A stretch of DNA of 39,058 nt from a virus. The notes beneath the pieces are model-generated. The model had not been told where the DNA came from and made no database searches. It worked only from the letters and a program-made list of their open reading frames with translations. The position numbers and the translations under genes were made by a program. The stretch's first letter is position 1. Each line of letters begins with the position of its first letter. The stretch is from positions 1 through 39,058 of IMG/VR virus record IMGVR_UViG_3300021375_000070. One strand, 5' to 3'. Shown piece by piece: positions 7,404 to 16,516 of this stretch.

Positions 7404-7741
7404 CTTCCCAATTACTTGCTTATGCTGAACACGAGTTCAAATTAAGCAAGCCGGGGAAGGGTGGCACACTTAGAGAACATCTTGAGCAAGTAGAGAGGCA
7501 GGCCGGACGTAAGTTACAGGAATTGGAAGCGCCAGATTTCCCATTTACCTTGTCTTATATCTGGTCTGCCTTTTTGAGTCTCAATAACTCCAGAAGCTCT
7601 GGGTACTCAGCAAACCCAATCTCCTTCACAGAGATTAAGGCTTTTGTGGAATTAACGCACATACCACTTTCCACTAGGGACGTGGAAACGATCAAACTCC
7701 TTGACCGGAAATACTTAGAGGTGATGAACTCCGATGGCTGA
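7023..7741 (+). CDS. Tail assembly chaperone, -1 frameshift fusion (gpGT-like)
   Basis: Reading from ATG 7023 with a -1 slip at G GGT TTT (7385-7391) gives a 239-residue protein: 123 residues in the first frame, then YESLTSQLLAYAEHEFKLS and on to the TGA at 7739-7741. The downstream frame is open throughout and coding-like, but has no ATG and no ribosome binding site; its first alternative codon is an unsupported TTG at 7523. This is the conserved G/GT layout, in which the minor fusion recruits tube subunits through its T domain. The end overlaps the tape measure start by 8 nt. Confidence 0.8.
7385..7459 (+). promoter_or_regulatory. Programmed -1 frameshift signal: slippery site plus three-tier stem-loop
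   Basis: The slippery heptamer GGGTTTT (7385-7391) is in the X XXY YYZ register. Twelve nt later begins a coaxial stem: CTTCCC 7404-7409 with GGGAAG 7454-7459, CTTGCTTA 7415-7422 with TAAGCAAG 7443-7450, and TGAAC 7426-7430 with GTTCA 7435-7439, closing an ACGA loop. Internal loops are 5x3 and 3x3. The zero-frame stop lies between slippery site and stem. Confidence 0.8.
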
Positions 7742-10220
7742 TCTTGTAATTACCGCTGACGTGTCTTCCATCCGTGACGCGGAGAAGGCACTCAAGCGTT
7801 TTTCAGATGCTAGTGAGAAGTTGGGTCGTTCTGTACTCAACACTGCTAATAAAGTGCAGAATGTGTCCTCTGGATGGGATCAAGCCAATAAGTTGTACAA
7901 GCAAGGTGTCTTGAACTCTCAGGCACTGGCAGCGGCACAGACAGAATTAGCTAGGGAACTGGCAACCCTTAATGGTTATACGAAGTCCAATGGTGCGCTT
8001 AATACTCAGAGGGCGCTTGCGGAACTCAGGGCTGCTCAGGCTGCTAGGGGATCCGCTCGTGCAACTGAGGAAGCCGCTCGTGCAGCACAGCAAGCCGCAA
8101 ACCGTCAACGTGAACTTCGAATGCGTTACCAAGAGGGCTATGCAACATTCGCTCGTGCGCAACAAGAGATGCGCGGTCTTCGTGAGGCTATGCGGGCTGG
8201 CATCATTACGACAGATCAATACCGGGAACGTGTTCGCCTCCTTAGAGAAGAGATGAACCGTTCTGGTGACGCTGCTCAAGGTGTCGGGAGAAGGATGAGC
8301 CGCACTGGGGTACTAATCCAACAAACTGGCTATCAGGTCGGTGACTTTATCGTTCAGGTTCAGTCTGGGACTAACGCCTTCGTAGCTTTCGGGCAACAAG
8401 CCACTCAGCTTGCAGGTACTCTGACACTGCTAAAAGGCAAGTGGCTCCTGATTGGCTCTGTACTTGGGGTCGCCATCCCCCTGATTACTGCTGTTGCTGC
8501 TGCGTTTATGAGGACCCGTGAGCAGTCTAAGGGTTTAACAAATGACACCAACGGGTTAAGAAAAGAGGTTGATGAACTAAGTAATACAATCCAAAACTTA
8601 TCTGTTGTGCAAAGGGCTGTGGGAAAAGATTTTGAAACGGGTTTAACAAAAGCGTTTGAAGAATCTGCAAGTGCGGTAGGAAGATTGCTTAGTGAACTTA
8701 GGGCAGCTAGGTTTGAAGCTGCTATGCGCCCTGTCATAGACAGTCTAACTGAGATGACTGTCGGTATAGATCGTGTTAATGTTGCCGTAAGTACAATCTC
8801 TGGTTTTAATGCTCTAATAAAAGACGGAGAAAAACTTAGTGTGGTCCAACAAGCGTTACTGGATGATGCTACGGCTTTGTTGCAGCAAAACATACTCTTA
8901 GCGTTGAATTATAACGATATTAGCTCCGCTCTTGATGCGATTTCTGAGTCTGAGACTACTAAGGGCTTGATTGTTTCTTTTGCAGAAGCTCTTGAAAAAG
9001 CTGATGCCTTGGCTAATGAAGTTATTGGTAAACAGCTTTATCAGGCTCTAGTTGATGCCGCTGAAGAGGCTGGCGTTCTTGATGAGGCATTAGCTTTAAT
9101 TGAAGGTTCCGCAGACAGTGCTGCTGACAGTACAGGTGGAATATCTCGTAATCTTAGGGACGCTACAAATGAAGCCCTGAGACTTAGAGATGCAATGAAC
9201 TCTGTTGGTCGTGCAGCACTTAGCCGACAAGATCAGGTAGCCGTACTCAGATCGCAGATTGCAGCAGCCAGAGCCGGGACAAGTGTGGCAGGGGCGGAAG
9301 CTAGCACAGAAACAGCTTTGGAGTTGAGTAGGGCTGGTGCAACAATGGATCAAATAGCTGCGGCGGCTGTTGCGGCGGGACAACAAGCTACTCTAGTAGA
9401 GTCATTAGAGTCTACGCTGTCAGGCTTACTTAAAACAGACACGGGTCCTAAAGGTTCTGGGGGTAAAGACCCAGCCCAATCCACTGCTGAATACCTTGAG
9501 AAGCTCAAGAAAGAGGCTGAGTTCAAACTCCAGCTTGTAGGACTGTCCGAGCAAGAACAGCGTGGCATGGAGATCAAGAAACAATATCTTGAGACCCTAG
9601 AGCAAGACAACCGCGCTCTAACAGATGCCGAACAATCTCGTATTGATGCTATCCTGAAGTCTGAGGAGGCTCTTAGGAAAGCGACAGAAGCTGAGCAGAG
9701 ACGTGAAAAGATCCAACAGTCTATCACTAGCAACATTGAAGGCGCCCTAATGTCTCTTGTTGAAGGTACTGCGTCTGTAGAGGATGCCTTCAAAACTATG
9801 CTTAGGAATATCCTGCTGGAGATCTTCCGTCAACAAGTTGCCAATCCTATTGCAAAAGGTGTCGCCAGTTTCTTTGCGGCTGATGGGGCTGTTCTTTCGA
9901 GAGGTAACGTGGTTCCCTTTGCTAATGGTGGTGTCGTTGGTAGCCCTACCTTCTTCCCAATGTCTGGAGGTCGAACTGGCCTAATGGGTGAAGCTGGTCC
10001 AGAAGCCATCATGCCCCTTAAGCGTGGACCTAATGGTAAACTCGGAGTTGAGGGTGGTAGTAATGTCACAGTCCAGCAGACTTTCAACTTTGCCGCAAAT
10101 GGCGACGAAAGTGTTAAGCGGATCATCGCAGAAGCTGCACCAAAAATCGCTAACCTGACACAAAAGCAAATCTTGGATAGTCGTCGTCGTGGCGGCACCA
10201 TGAAAGCTACATTTGGATAA
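7734..10220 (+). CDS. Tail tape measure protein
   Basis: 828 residues, the second longest gene in the window. It sets tail length and is ejected on DNA entry. The N-terminal 200 residues are Ala/Arg/Gln-rich helix. Residues about 232-262 are a hydrophobic segment (LLIGSVLGVAIPLITAVAAAF), typical of tape measure proteins. The C-terminal 150 residues carry the usual lambda gpH-like tail: ANGGVVGSPTFFPM, GLMGEAGPEAIMPL and a final RRGGTMKATFG. Codon and base use shifts toward A/T around 8520-9250, suggesting a recombined or faster-evolving middle. The family predicts roughly 120 nm of tail at about 0.15 nm per residue, which is inference only. Confidence 0.92.
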   Translation: MADLVITADVSSIRDAEKALKRFSDASEKLGRSVLNTANKVQNVSSGWDQANKLYKQGVLNSQALAAAQTELARELATLNGYTKSNGALNTQRALAELRAAQAARGSARATEEAARAAQQAANRQRELRMRYQEGYATFARAQQEMRGLREAMRAGIITTDQYRERVRLLREEMNRSGDAAQGVGRRMSRTGVLIQQTGYQVGDFIVQVQSGTNAFVAFGQQATQLAGTLTLLKGKWLLIGSVLGVAIPLITAVAAAFMRTREQSKGLTNDTNGLRKEVDELSNTIQNLSVVQRAVGKDFETGLTKAFEESASAVGRLLSELRAARFEAAMRPVIDSLTEMTVGIDRVNVAVSTISGFNALIKDGEKLSVVQQALLDDATALLQQNILLALNYNDISSALDAISESETTKGLIVSFAEALEKADALANEVIGKQLYQALVDAAEEAGVLDEALALIEGSADSAADSTGGISRNLRDATNEALRLRDAMNSVGRAALSRQDQVAVLRSQIAAARAGTSVAGAEASTETALELSRAGATMDQIAAAAVAAGQQATLVESLESTLSGLLKTDTGPKGSGGKDPAQSTAEYLEKLKKEAEFKLQLVGLSEQEQRGMEIKKQYLETLEQDNRALTDAEQSRIDAILKSEEALRKATEAEQRREKIQQSITSNIEGALMSLVEGTASVEDAFKTMLRNILLEIFRQQVANPIAKGVASFFAADGAVLSRGNVVPFANGGVVGSPTFFPMSGGRTGLMGEAGPEAIMPLKRGPNGKLGVEGGSNVTVQQTFNFAANGDESVKRIIAEAAPKIANLTQKQILDSRRRGGTMKATFG

Positions 10221-10225
10221 ACTAG

Positions 10226-10813
10226 ATGGCTATTTCATACCCACTATCGACACCTACCACAATTGGAATTGAGAGTGTTGAGATCCGTGCTAAGAACACT
10301 GTCGCAATCTCTGAGTCCCCATTCACCTACAAGCAACAGATCGTAGATTTTGGTGGACAGAAGTGGGAAGCCTCTGTGAATATCCCACCTGTTCGTCGAG
10401 ACTTAGCTGCTGAGTGGAAAGCCTTTCTAACGGCACTTAAAGGTCCGGTAGGAACATTCCTCCTTGGTGATCCTGACTATGCGACACCGAGGGGGACTGT
10501 TAGTTCCTGCACCTTAACTGGGAGTGCTGGAGATGAAACTGTCTCTGTCACTATGACTGGATCACTTCTAGCTGGCGATTATATTCAACTTGGCTCAGGC
10601 TCTAATTCAAAGTTGCACCAAATTCTTGTTGACCAAACTGGCAGTGGCACCCTAGAGATTTGGCCCGCACTTAGGGCTGACTACACGAGTGCCACTGTCA
10701 CATTCAATAATCCTAAGGGCGTATTCAGGCTTTCGAGCAATGTGACCTCTTGGGCAATCAATAACTCCAGCGTCTACGGTATTTCATTCGATGCAGTAGA
10801 AGCTATAGTGTAA
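10226..10813 (+). CDS. Distal tail or minor tail protein
   Basis: 195 residues. The segment FTYKQQIVDFGGQKWEASV with PPVRRDLAAEWKAFLTALKGPVGTFLLGDPDY near residues 30-85 is a recurrent pattern in siphovirus tail proteins encoded just after the tape measure. The C-terminal part is beta-rich and ends with SWAINNSSVYGISFDAVEAIV. Position matches lambda gpM or the distal tail protein (Dit) that caps the tube. The next gene starts 9 nt downstream. Exact family name uncertain. Confidence 0.65.
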   Translation: MAISYPLSTPTTIGIESVEIRAKNTVAISESPFTYKQQIVDFGGQKWEASVNIPPVRRDLAAEWKAFLTALKGPVGTFLLGDPDYATPRGTVSSCTLTGSAGDETVSVTMTGSLLAGDYIQLGSGSNSKLHQILVDQTGSGTLEIWPALRADYTSATVTFNNPKGVFRLSSNVTSWAINNSSVYGISFDAVEAIV

Positions 10814-10822
10814 GGTGAGAGC

Positions 10823-11446
10823 ATGTCCCGAGAACTTTCAGGTGCGGTAATAGCCAGTCTTGAAGATGAGGTTATCCACCCCTTTTACGCAATTGAGTTG
10901 CTTTTTGATGGGGGCCAAGTTCTCCGTATGTGGACTGGGCTTGGCACTCTGGTGTTCGGGGGTAATAACTGGACTGGTGCCGGAACACTCTTGAACATCG
11001 ACAGTATTGAGGAGACCACGGAGATCGCCGCTAAAGGTGCAACTATCACTCTGAGTGGGGTAGACACCAGCGCACTCTCTCTGGCCCTCAGTGAGCCTTA
11101 TCAGGGGCGTGTGTGCAACGTCTATTTTGGGATGTTTGTCCGTGGTAAACTGCTCCAAGAAAGTTCCTCCCATATCCTCCTGCAAGACGGCTCCAAGATA
11201 ACTCTGGATGATGGTAAAACTAGCCTGACGAGCATCTTCTCTAGTTACATGGATCAGATGAACATTGAGGAAGGCCCCGAGACTAGCACCATTGAACTGC
11301 TTGTGGAAAACAAGCTAGTTGATCTTGAGCGGTCTAGGGTTGCTCGATTTACGAGTAGTTACCAGAAGTCTGCGTATCCCGGAGACAAGGGATTGGATTT
11401 TGTTGAGAGCCTTCAGGATAAGGAAATCGTCTGGGGGAAGGCATGA
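10823..11446 (+). CDS. Minor tail protein (tail-tip cluster)
   Basis: 207 residues, beginning MSRELSGAVIASLEDEVIHPFYAIELLFDGGQVLRMWTG. The sequence then runs through repeated strands (GNNWTGAGTLLNI, ATITLSGVDTSALSLALSEPYQGR) and ends in a charged FVESLQDKEIVWGKA. This resembles minor tail proteins between Dit and the tip in phages of marine alphaproteobacteria, and has the 'W.G.G.l..gg..w.G.G.ll' opening of DUF2163-like proteins. Its end overlaps the GNAT gene by 4 nt. Probably part of the tail tip. Confidence 0.6.
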   Translation: MSRELSGAVIASLEDEVIHPFYAIELLFDGGQVLRMWTGLGTLVFGGNNWTGAGTLLNIDSIEETTEIAAKGATITLSGVDTSALSLALSEPYQGRVCNVYFGMFVRGKLLQESSSHILLQDGSKITLDDGKTSLTSIFSSYMDQMNIEEGPETSTIELLVENKLVDLERSRVARFTSSYQKSAYPGDKGLDFVESLQDKEIVWGKA

Positions 11447-11898
11447 CCACCTATCAGCAAGAGTTCATGGCTACAGCAGACCGAGAGGAAGCAGAGGCCC
11501 TAATGAGAGCAGATTGGGAAGAGATCAACAGCCCCGCTAAGGGTGACAAGTTTGAGATCGACTGGGAAACTTATCTTCAATTGGAGTCTATGGGAATCCT
11601 TAAAGTGTTCACTGCCCGAGACGATGGGAGACTGGTGGGATACTTTAGTGTCATTCTCTCGGCAGTGTTGCACAACAAAGGTTCTGTACAAGCTGTTGGT
11701 GATGCCTTCTATGTCCACAAAGACTTTCGTAAAGGCTTCGTAGGGATTAAGTTGTTCAAATTCGTAGAAAGCTGCCTGCTTGAGGATGGTCACAGGGGGC
11801 TTGTCGTGGCTTCCACAGAAGCGTATCCGTTAGATCGTCTATTAACTAGAATGGGCTATGTTAAAGCAGAAACCCAGTACTACAAGGATTTGACGTAA
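11443..11898 (+). CDS. GNAT-family N-acetyltransferase in the tail cluster
   Basis: 151 residues. LVGYFSVILS, then a strand VGDAFYVHKDFRKGFVGIKLFKFVESCLLEDGHRGLVVAST and LLTRMGYVKAETQYYKDL, match the GNAT fold. The R/Q-x-x-G-x-G/A acetyl-CoA loop appears as RKGFVGIK, a degenerate form common among phage members. It overlaps the previous gene (4 nt) and the J-like gene (1 nt), so it is made together with tail-tip proteins. The substrate is unknown; modification of a virion or host protein is possible. The fold call is good; activity is inferred. Confidence 0.75.
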   Translation: MTTYQQEFMATADREEAEALMRADWEEINSPAKGDKFEIDWETYLQLESMGILKVFTARDDGRLVGYFSVILSAVLHNKGSVQAVGDAFYVHKDFRKGFVGIKLFKFVESCLLEDGHRGLVVASTEAYPLDRLLTRMGYVKAETQYYKDLT

Positions 11899-14474
11899 TG
11901 CCTGCATTTACCTCCGCCGCAGCCCTTGGCTCTACCATCTTGGGTCTGTCTGCTGCCACTGTTACCTTTACAACTGTTGCCGTAGGTTTCGCTGCTCAAG
12001 CTGCTCTTGGTTATGCTCTCTATGCGCTTACGCCTAAGCCTAAGATACAGGATCAGAACAGGGGCTACACTGTTAACAACCGTGGTTCTAATTTGGACCA
12101 TCAGGTTATTTACGGCAAGATGCGCGTAGGTGCGGTTATCGTGTTCGATGGCACCACAGGCTCTAACAACAAGTTCTTTCACAGGGTTCTTGCTGTCGCT
12201 GGGCATGAGGTTGAATCCTTCGAAGAAATCTACATCAACGACGCCAAGGTCACTCAGCTTGATCCTGATGGTAATGTCGCTCAAGTGGAGTTGCCTAACG
12301 GAGACCTTAGCAGCCGCTATAACAACGTCCTTCGGCTCAAACTCAAGACTGGCACCTCAGACCAAGCCGCAGATACCGACCTTGTGAATGAAGTTCCCGA
12401 TTGGACTAACGAACACAGGCTTCGTGGTATTGCTTACATCTATGCCCGTTTTAGTTTTAATGCAGACAAGTACCCTAATGGCCTTCCAACAATCACTGCT
12501 GTTGTTAAGGGTAAGAAGGTTTATGACCCTCGCACTCAGACAACCGTTTGGAGCGACAACCCTGCACTCTGCTTGAGAGACTATCTGACAGAGACTGGCT
12601 ATGGTCTTGGGGAAGAGGAAGCCAACATTGATGATAGTCGTGTTATCGAAGCAGCTAACGTCTGCGAATACTTCAATTATCCCACTCTGACTGGTGACGC
12701 TCGATATACTTGCAACGGTTCTTTCATTACCTCTGTCACACCTTACGACATCCTGAATGACTTGTTGACTTCTATGGGAGGGCTGTTGTGGTACTCTCAA
12801 GGTAAATGGCGCATAAAGCCTGCCTATTGGACTGATCCTGTCCTAGATCTCACTCTGGATGATTTCCGCTCTTCGGTTAGTGTGCAAACACGACATTCCC
12901 GCAGGGATAACTTCAATGTGGTCAAAGGTACATTCCGTGGTGAAGTCAGCAATTGGCAGGTAACAGACTACCCCCAAGTGACCAACTCCGTGTTTGTCGC
13001 TGCGGATGGGGGCCAAGAGTCAGTTATTGACCTAGACTTGCCGTTTACCTCTGATCCTGATATTGCCCAACAGATTGCCCTAGTGTCTCTTGAGCGTAAT
13101 CGTCAACAGCTTACGGTATCTGCATCCTTCGGTATGAGGGCATTTCAGGTCCAAGTGGGCGACAATATACGGCTTACCAACTCACGTTTTGGCTGGACTA
13201 ATAAAGAGTTTGAGGTAGTCTTGTGGACCTTTGGTTTGGCGGATGGCGGTGATATTCAAGTTCAAATGACCTTGAGAGAAACCGCAGAAAGCATTTTTGA
13301 TGATATTTCAGATGCTGCCATATACGAGGCTGACAATACAACTCTCTTGTCGCCATTTGATGTACCACCGATTGGGGTTAATGTCTCGGCTGAATTGTTC
13401 GTTTCAAATGAGAAAGTGTCCAATCTTGCTGTAGCTACGATTTCATCAGGTACTCCCGAGAGTATTGATTATGTTGAGGTAGAGTATCGGTTCAACCGAA
13501 CCCTAGTCTCTGATCCAGAGCCAGACCCTCTTCCCGAGTTTTCAGTCTTTGGGCAAGGGCCTCTAGGAGAGTTCCGAGTAAGAGACTTAGAGACTGGAAT
13601 CTATGACTTTAGGGCAAGGCCAGTCAATACTTTCGGGGTCAAAGGTGACTACGAAAATCTGACTGATGTAGAGGTCAATGCCTTTATCGGAGACCCCTCC
13701 GATGTGACGGGCTTTAATAAAGAACTTTCTGGCGGGAGCCTCTTCCTGTCGTGGACACCTCTTCCAGACGCCGACCTTAGCCATTACCGCATCAGACATA
13801 ACTCTAACACAACAGGGGCTACTTGGGGCAACTCTAGTACTGTCGTTGAAAGGGTCGCAAGGCCGGGAACAAGTGCAGCCCTACCAGCACGTTCTGGCAC
13901 CTTCTTGATCAGGGCTTACGACAAAGAGGGCAACTTCAGCGAGAACCCAACAACTCTTGTAATCCAACCCTCAGAGCTGCCCCAACTTGGCCAGATTGAT
14001 ACTCAAACTGAGGATCCAACCTTCAGCGGTTCTAAGACTAATACTGCTGTCGTTTCTACCACACTCCAGATTGACGACACAACCGCAGCAAGTCCAACCG
14101 GGGAATACCTGTTCTCCAACTACATCGACACTGGCTCTGCTCGAAGTGCTAGGGTTACGGGTTTCCGTACATTCACTCGCGCCTTCGATGGTGGCACCCT
14201 ACTGTGGGACGACATCCCTCAACTGTGGGATACTTGGCCTGACAATTGGGACACTTGGACAAACGAAACTGCTAACTTTGGGGATGTCTCTGTCGCTGTA
14301 TATGTTTCTACCACGGATGATGATCCAGCAGGGTCTCCAACTTGGGGGAGTTATACCCTTGCAAACGGGAGTTTCGTACAAGGTAGGGCATTTAGGTTTA
14401 AAGCAGTTCTTAGCAGTACCAGTACAAACTACACACCCGCAATCAGCGCATTGAGCGCAACTGTAGAATACTAA
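11898..14474 (+). CDS. Tail tip attachment protein (lambda gpJ-like)
   Basis: 858 residues, the longest gene. The N-terminal 45 residues are hydrophobic (STILGLSAATVTFTTVAVGF, then ALGYALYALTPKPK), as in other J-like proteins. They are followed by QVIYGKMRVGAVIVFDGTTGSNN and a canonical central region (LRGIAYIYARF, YPNGLPTITAVVKGKKVYDPRT, NPALCLRDYLT). Residues from about 500 to 690 contain fibronectin-like beta modules, and the C-terminus is a Trp/Asp-rich beta region. It forms the central tail hub and spike and contacts the receptor or downstream fibres. Confidence 0.88.
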   Translation: MPAFTSAAALGSTILGLSAATVTFTTVAVGFAAQAALGYALYALTPKPKIQDQNRGYTVNNRGSNLDHQVIYGKMRVGAVIVFDGTTGSNNKFFHRVLAVAGHEVESFEEIYINDAKVTQLDPDGNVAQVELPNGDLSSRYNNVLRLKLKTGTSDQAADTDLVNEVPDWTNEHRLRGIAYIYARFSFNADKYPNGLPTITAVVKGKKVYDPRTQTTVWSDNPALCLRDYLTETGYGLGEEEANIDDSRVIEAANVCEYFNYPTLTGDARYTCNGSFITSVTPYDILNDLLTSMGGLLWYSQGKWRIKPAYWTDPVLDLTLDDFRSSVSVQTRHSRRDNFNVVKGTFRGEVSNWQVTDYPQVTNSVFVAADGGQESVIDLDLPFTSDPDIAQQIALVSLERNRQQLTVSASFGMRAFQVQVGDNIRLTNSRFGWTNKEFEVVLWTFGLADGGDIQVQMTLRETAESIFDDISDAAIYEADNTTLLSPFDVPPIGVNVSAELFVSNEKVSNLAVATISSGTPESIDYVEVEYRFNRTLVSDPEPDPLPEFSVFGQGPLGEFRVRDLETGIYDFRARPVNTFGVKGDYENLTDVEVNAFIGDPSDVTGFNKELSGGSLFLSWTPLPDADLSHYRIRHNSNTTGATWGNSSTVVERVARPGTSAALPARSGTFLIRAYDKEGNFSENPTTLVIQPSELPQLGQIDTQTEDPTFSGSKTNTAVVSTTLQIDDTTAASPTGEYLFSNYIDTGSARSARVTGFRTFTRAFDGGTLLWDDIPQLWDTWPDNWDTWTNETANFGDVSVAVYVSTTDDDPAGSPTWGSYTLANGSFVQGRAFRFKAVLSSTSTNYTPAISALSATVEY

Positions 14475-14483
14475 GGATCACAT

Positions 14484-15392
14484 ATGAGCCAGCATGACTT
14501 TAACATTGCAAACCAGACGGCATCTAACGCTAGGGCAGACATAAACAATGCTCTGAGTGCTTTGGCGAGTTTGTCGTCTGGTTCAAGTGCGCCCTCGACT
14601 ACCTATGCTAATATGCTTTGGTATGACACGGGGACTAACATCCTGAAGATGAGGTCTGAGGCAGATGACGCTTGGATAAGCATCTCCTACATGGACCAAT
14701 CTGGAAACAACTTCCGAATCCTAGACAACACTCAGGTGACAAACACCAGTGGAACACAGACAGGTCTCCTCGGGGATCAAACTCAAGCAACTTGGGAAAC
14801 TGGAACAGCTACGACAGAAAGCCTCGTAAGTCCTGCGAAGATCAAAGCTGCTATTGATGCACTTGGGATTAGCGAGTCTGACCTGTCACTTGGCACTGAG
14901 TTTGTTCAAACAATCGTTCCCTCATCAGGCTCATTCCTCGACATTACGCTCCCAGATACCACTAAGTTTAGTTCTGTGACGATTGAGTTTCAAAATGTTA
15001 TACACTCTGGCGGTAGTGATCGCGAACTCGGGATAAGGTTCTCCACGGACGGTGGTTCGACCTTTAAGGTGGCTTTTGATGACTATCTTGGTAATAATCT
15101 CCTAGGGTCTGGTTCGGATCAGGCGATTGGTCTCACCGGAGTCACGTCTAACGACTCAAGTCGTGGCGTCTGTGGAGAGGTGAACATCTATGATTATGAC
15201 TCTTCATCACAAAGGGTTCAGGTTAAAGGTGATCTAATCCATGATGATGGTAGCAGTGCCATGAGCCGCAGCTTGGACTTTGGTCGTTTGGTGGATCCGG
15301 GGCCATACAACGCGATTAGGTTTCTCTGGAAAGGAGAGCCAAATTTCAGGTCACAAGGGCGAGTGATTGTCCGTGGCCATCGTAAGAATTAA
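14484..15392 (+). CDS. Tail fibre-type protein
   Basis: 302 residues. The N-terminal part (FNIANQTASNARADINNALSALASLSSG, then YANMLWYDTGTNILKMRSEADDAWISI) is a module seen at the base of many marine phage tail fibres. The central stretch (GDQTQATWETGTATTESLVSPAKIKAAIDAL) is another common fibre module. The C-terminal half is a beta-sandwich-like region (LDITLPDTTKFSSVTIEF, RVIVRGHRKN) that may bind receptor or glycan. It lies just after the tip protein. Receptor is unknown. Confidence 0.72.
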   Translation: MSQHDFNIANQTASNARADINNALSALASLSSGSSAPSTTYANMLWYDTGTNILKMRSEADDAWISISYMDQSGNNFRILDNTQVTNTSGTQTGLLGDQTQATWETGTATTESLVSPAKIKAAIDALGISESDLSLGTEFVQTIVPSSGSFLDITLPDTTKFSSVTIEFQNVIHSGGSDRELGIRFSTDGGSTFKVAFDDYLGNNLLGSGSDQAIGLTGVTSNDSSRGVCGEVNIYDYDSSSQRVQVKGDLIHDDGSSAMSRSLDFGRLVDPGPYNAIRFLWKGEPNFRSQGRVIVRGHRKN

Positions 15393-15403
15393 GGGTAGAG
15401 ATA

Positions 15404-16069
15404 ATGGCTGACAAGAAAATCTCAGAACTAACGAACATCACTGGCGCTAACCTCCAAGACACCGATGAGTTTGTTGTCGTTGACACTTCTGCGAATGAGA
15501 CTAAGGCAATCACATATGCTGAACTCAAGAAGTTCACTGGTGATGTCCGCGTTGGTGCGGGCAAAAAAATCTACACCGATGGTGGAAACCTCAGTATTTC
15601 TGCGGACGCCAACAACAGCGCGGCAGCGTCTCTTGTGAACATCTTGGTGGATGGGACTGGGGTGGCTGACTTTACGAATGGCGGCACTCTGCGCTTTAAC
15701 CGAACCGGCTACGTGAATGGCGGTATCTGCGTACAGGGCGGTGACAATGTGCTGGCCCTCGCTGGTGGCGTCAACGCTATCAACAGCGGACTAAACATCG
15801 CGCTATCAGGCCCAGACCACACTGCGGCAACCCGTGGGCTTTTGATGCGAGACGGTACAACAATCGTTTACCAGTATTCTCGCGTATCTGATGCTCACCT
15901 CTGGCGCACTGGTGGTTCTGAGAGGATGAGGGTTGACTCGTCAGGAAACGTAGGAATCGGCACTACAAACCCCGGCTCCAAGCTGTCTATCGTGGGTCTA
16001 CCCACATCAGCCTCTGGTCTTTCCGCTGGCGACATCTGGAACGATAGCGGCACCCTCAAAATCGTATAA
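15404..16069 (+). CDS. Tail fibre or distal receptor-binding protein
   Basis: 221 residues. It starts with MADKKISELTNITGANLQDTDEFVVVD, the usual N-terminal anchor of many fibre proteins. The C-terminal portion contains the GNVGIGTTNPGSKL motif that in longer fibres precedes an intramolecular chaperone. Here no S74-type chaperone domain follows; the protein ends with a short GDIWNDSGTLKIV, so it is a short variant or a mature-length fibre. The region 15600-15830 has more GC than the neighbouring fibre gene, consistent with modular exchange. Confidence 0.68.
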   Translation: MADKKISELTNITGANLQDTDEFVVVDTSANETKAITYAELKKFTGDVRVGAGKKIYTDGGNLSISADANNSAAASLVNILVDGTGVADFTNGGTLRFNRTGYVNGGICVQGGDNVLALAGGVNAINSGLNIALSGPDHTAATRGLLMRDGTTIVYQYSRVSDAHLWRTGGSERMRVDSSGNVGIGTTNPGSKLSIVGLPTSASGLSAGDIWNDSGTLKIV

Positions 16070-16079
16070 AGAAAACAAC

Positions 16080-16202
16080 ATGAACCCGAACGACATCATC
16101 GCGCACTATGCAGCAGAACGACTGCAACTGATGCTTGAACTGCAACAGGCCAAAGCGAAGATCGCTGAACTTGAGGCCGCAGCCCAAAAGGAAACTGAAT
16201 AG
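16080..16202 (+). CDS. Small helical protein, 40 residues
   Basis: A 40-residue ORF starting at ATG 16080 and ending TAG 16200-16202. It is almost wholly alpha-helical, with a heptad-like pattern through QLMLELQQAKAKIAELEAA, suggesting a short coiled coil. The upstream AAAGAAAAC is only a weak ribosome binding site. The stop overlaps the GTG start of the next gene by one base, and the ORF fills the space between fibre and next gene exactly. A fibre-assembly helper or oligomerisation peptide is possible. Function unknown. Confidence 0.55.
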   Translation: MNPNDIIAHYAAERLQLMLELQQAKAKIAELEAAAQKETE

Positions 16203-16504
16203 TGGCTATCACATACAATTGGAACATCGTCACCTGCGAACATGAGGTGGCAACTGGCGGCATCACCGTGGCACACTGGGAGTGCATCGCTGTTGATGGT
16301 GACTACACTGCGCGGGCGTATGGCTCCTGTGGGTTCAACCCCGACGCCTCGGACCCCAACTTCAAGCCTTATGATCAGGTGACTGAAAATGAAGTGATCG
16401 TCTGGGTATGGACTCAGGTTGACAAAATCCAGACTGAGGCTGCACTGGCTGCTAGAATTGATGCGGACAAGAACCCTGTCAGCGCCATTGGGATGCCTTG
16501 GTAA
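16202..16504 (+). CDS. Conserved phage protein of unknown function
   Basis: 100 residues with a GTG start coupled (TAGTG) to the preceding 40-residue ORF. Aromatic and acidic: AITYNWNIVTCEHEV, HWECIAVDGDYTARAYGSCGF and NEVIVWVWTQVDKIQTEAALAARIDADKNP. The second half, ending in a helix with INxK-like spacing, resembles small proteins encoded after fibre genes in cyanophages and other marine phages. No signal or membrane segment. Role unknown; a fibre-associated protein is plausible from position. Confidence 0.6.
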   Translation: MAITYNWNIVTCEHEVATGGITVAHWECIAVDGDYTARAYGSCGFNPDASDPNFKPYDQVTENEVIVWVWTQVDKIQTEAALAARIDADKNPVSAIGMPW

Positions 16505-16516
16505 TAGGAAACTGAT

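Noticed and set aside
7523-7741. Separate 72-residue gene after the tail chaperone
   Set aside because: It begins at an unsupported TTG with no ribosome binding site, and its frame continues upstream to the slippery heptamer; it is the frameshift domain.
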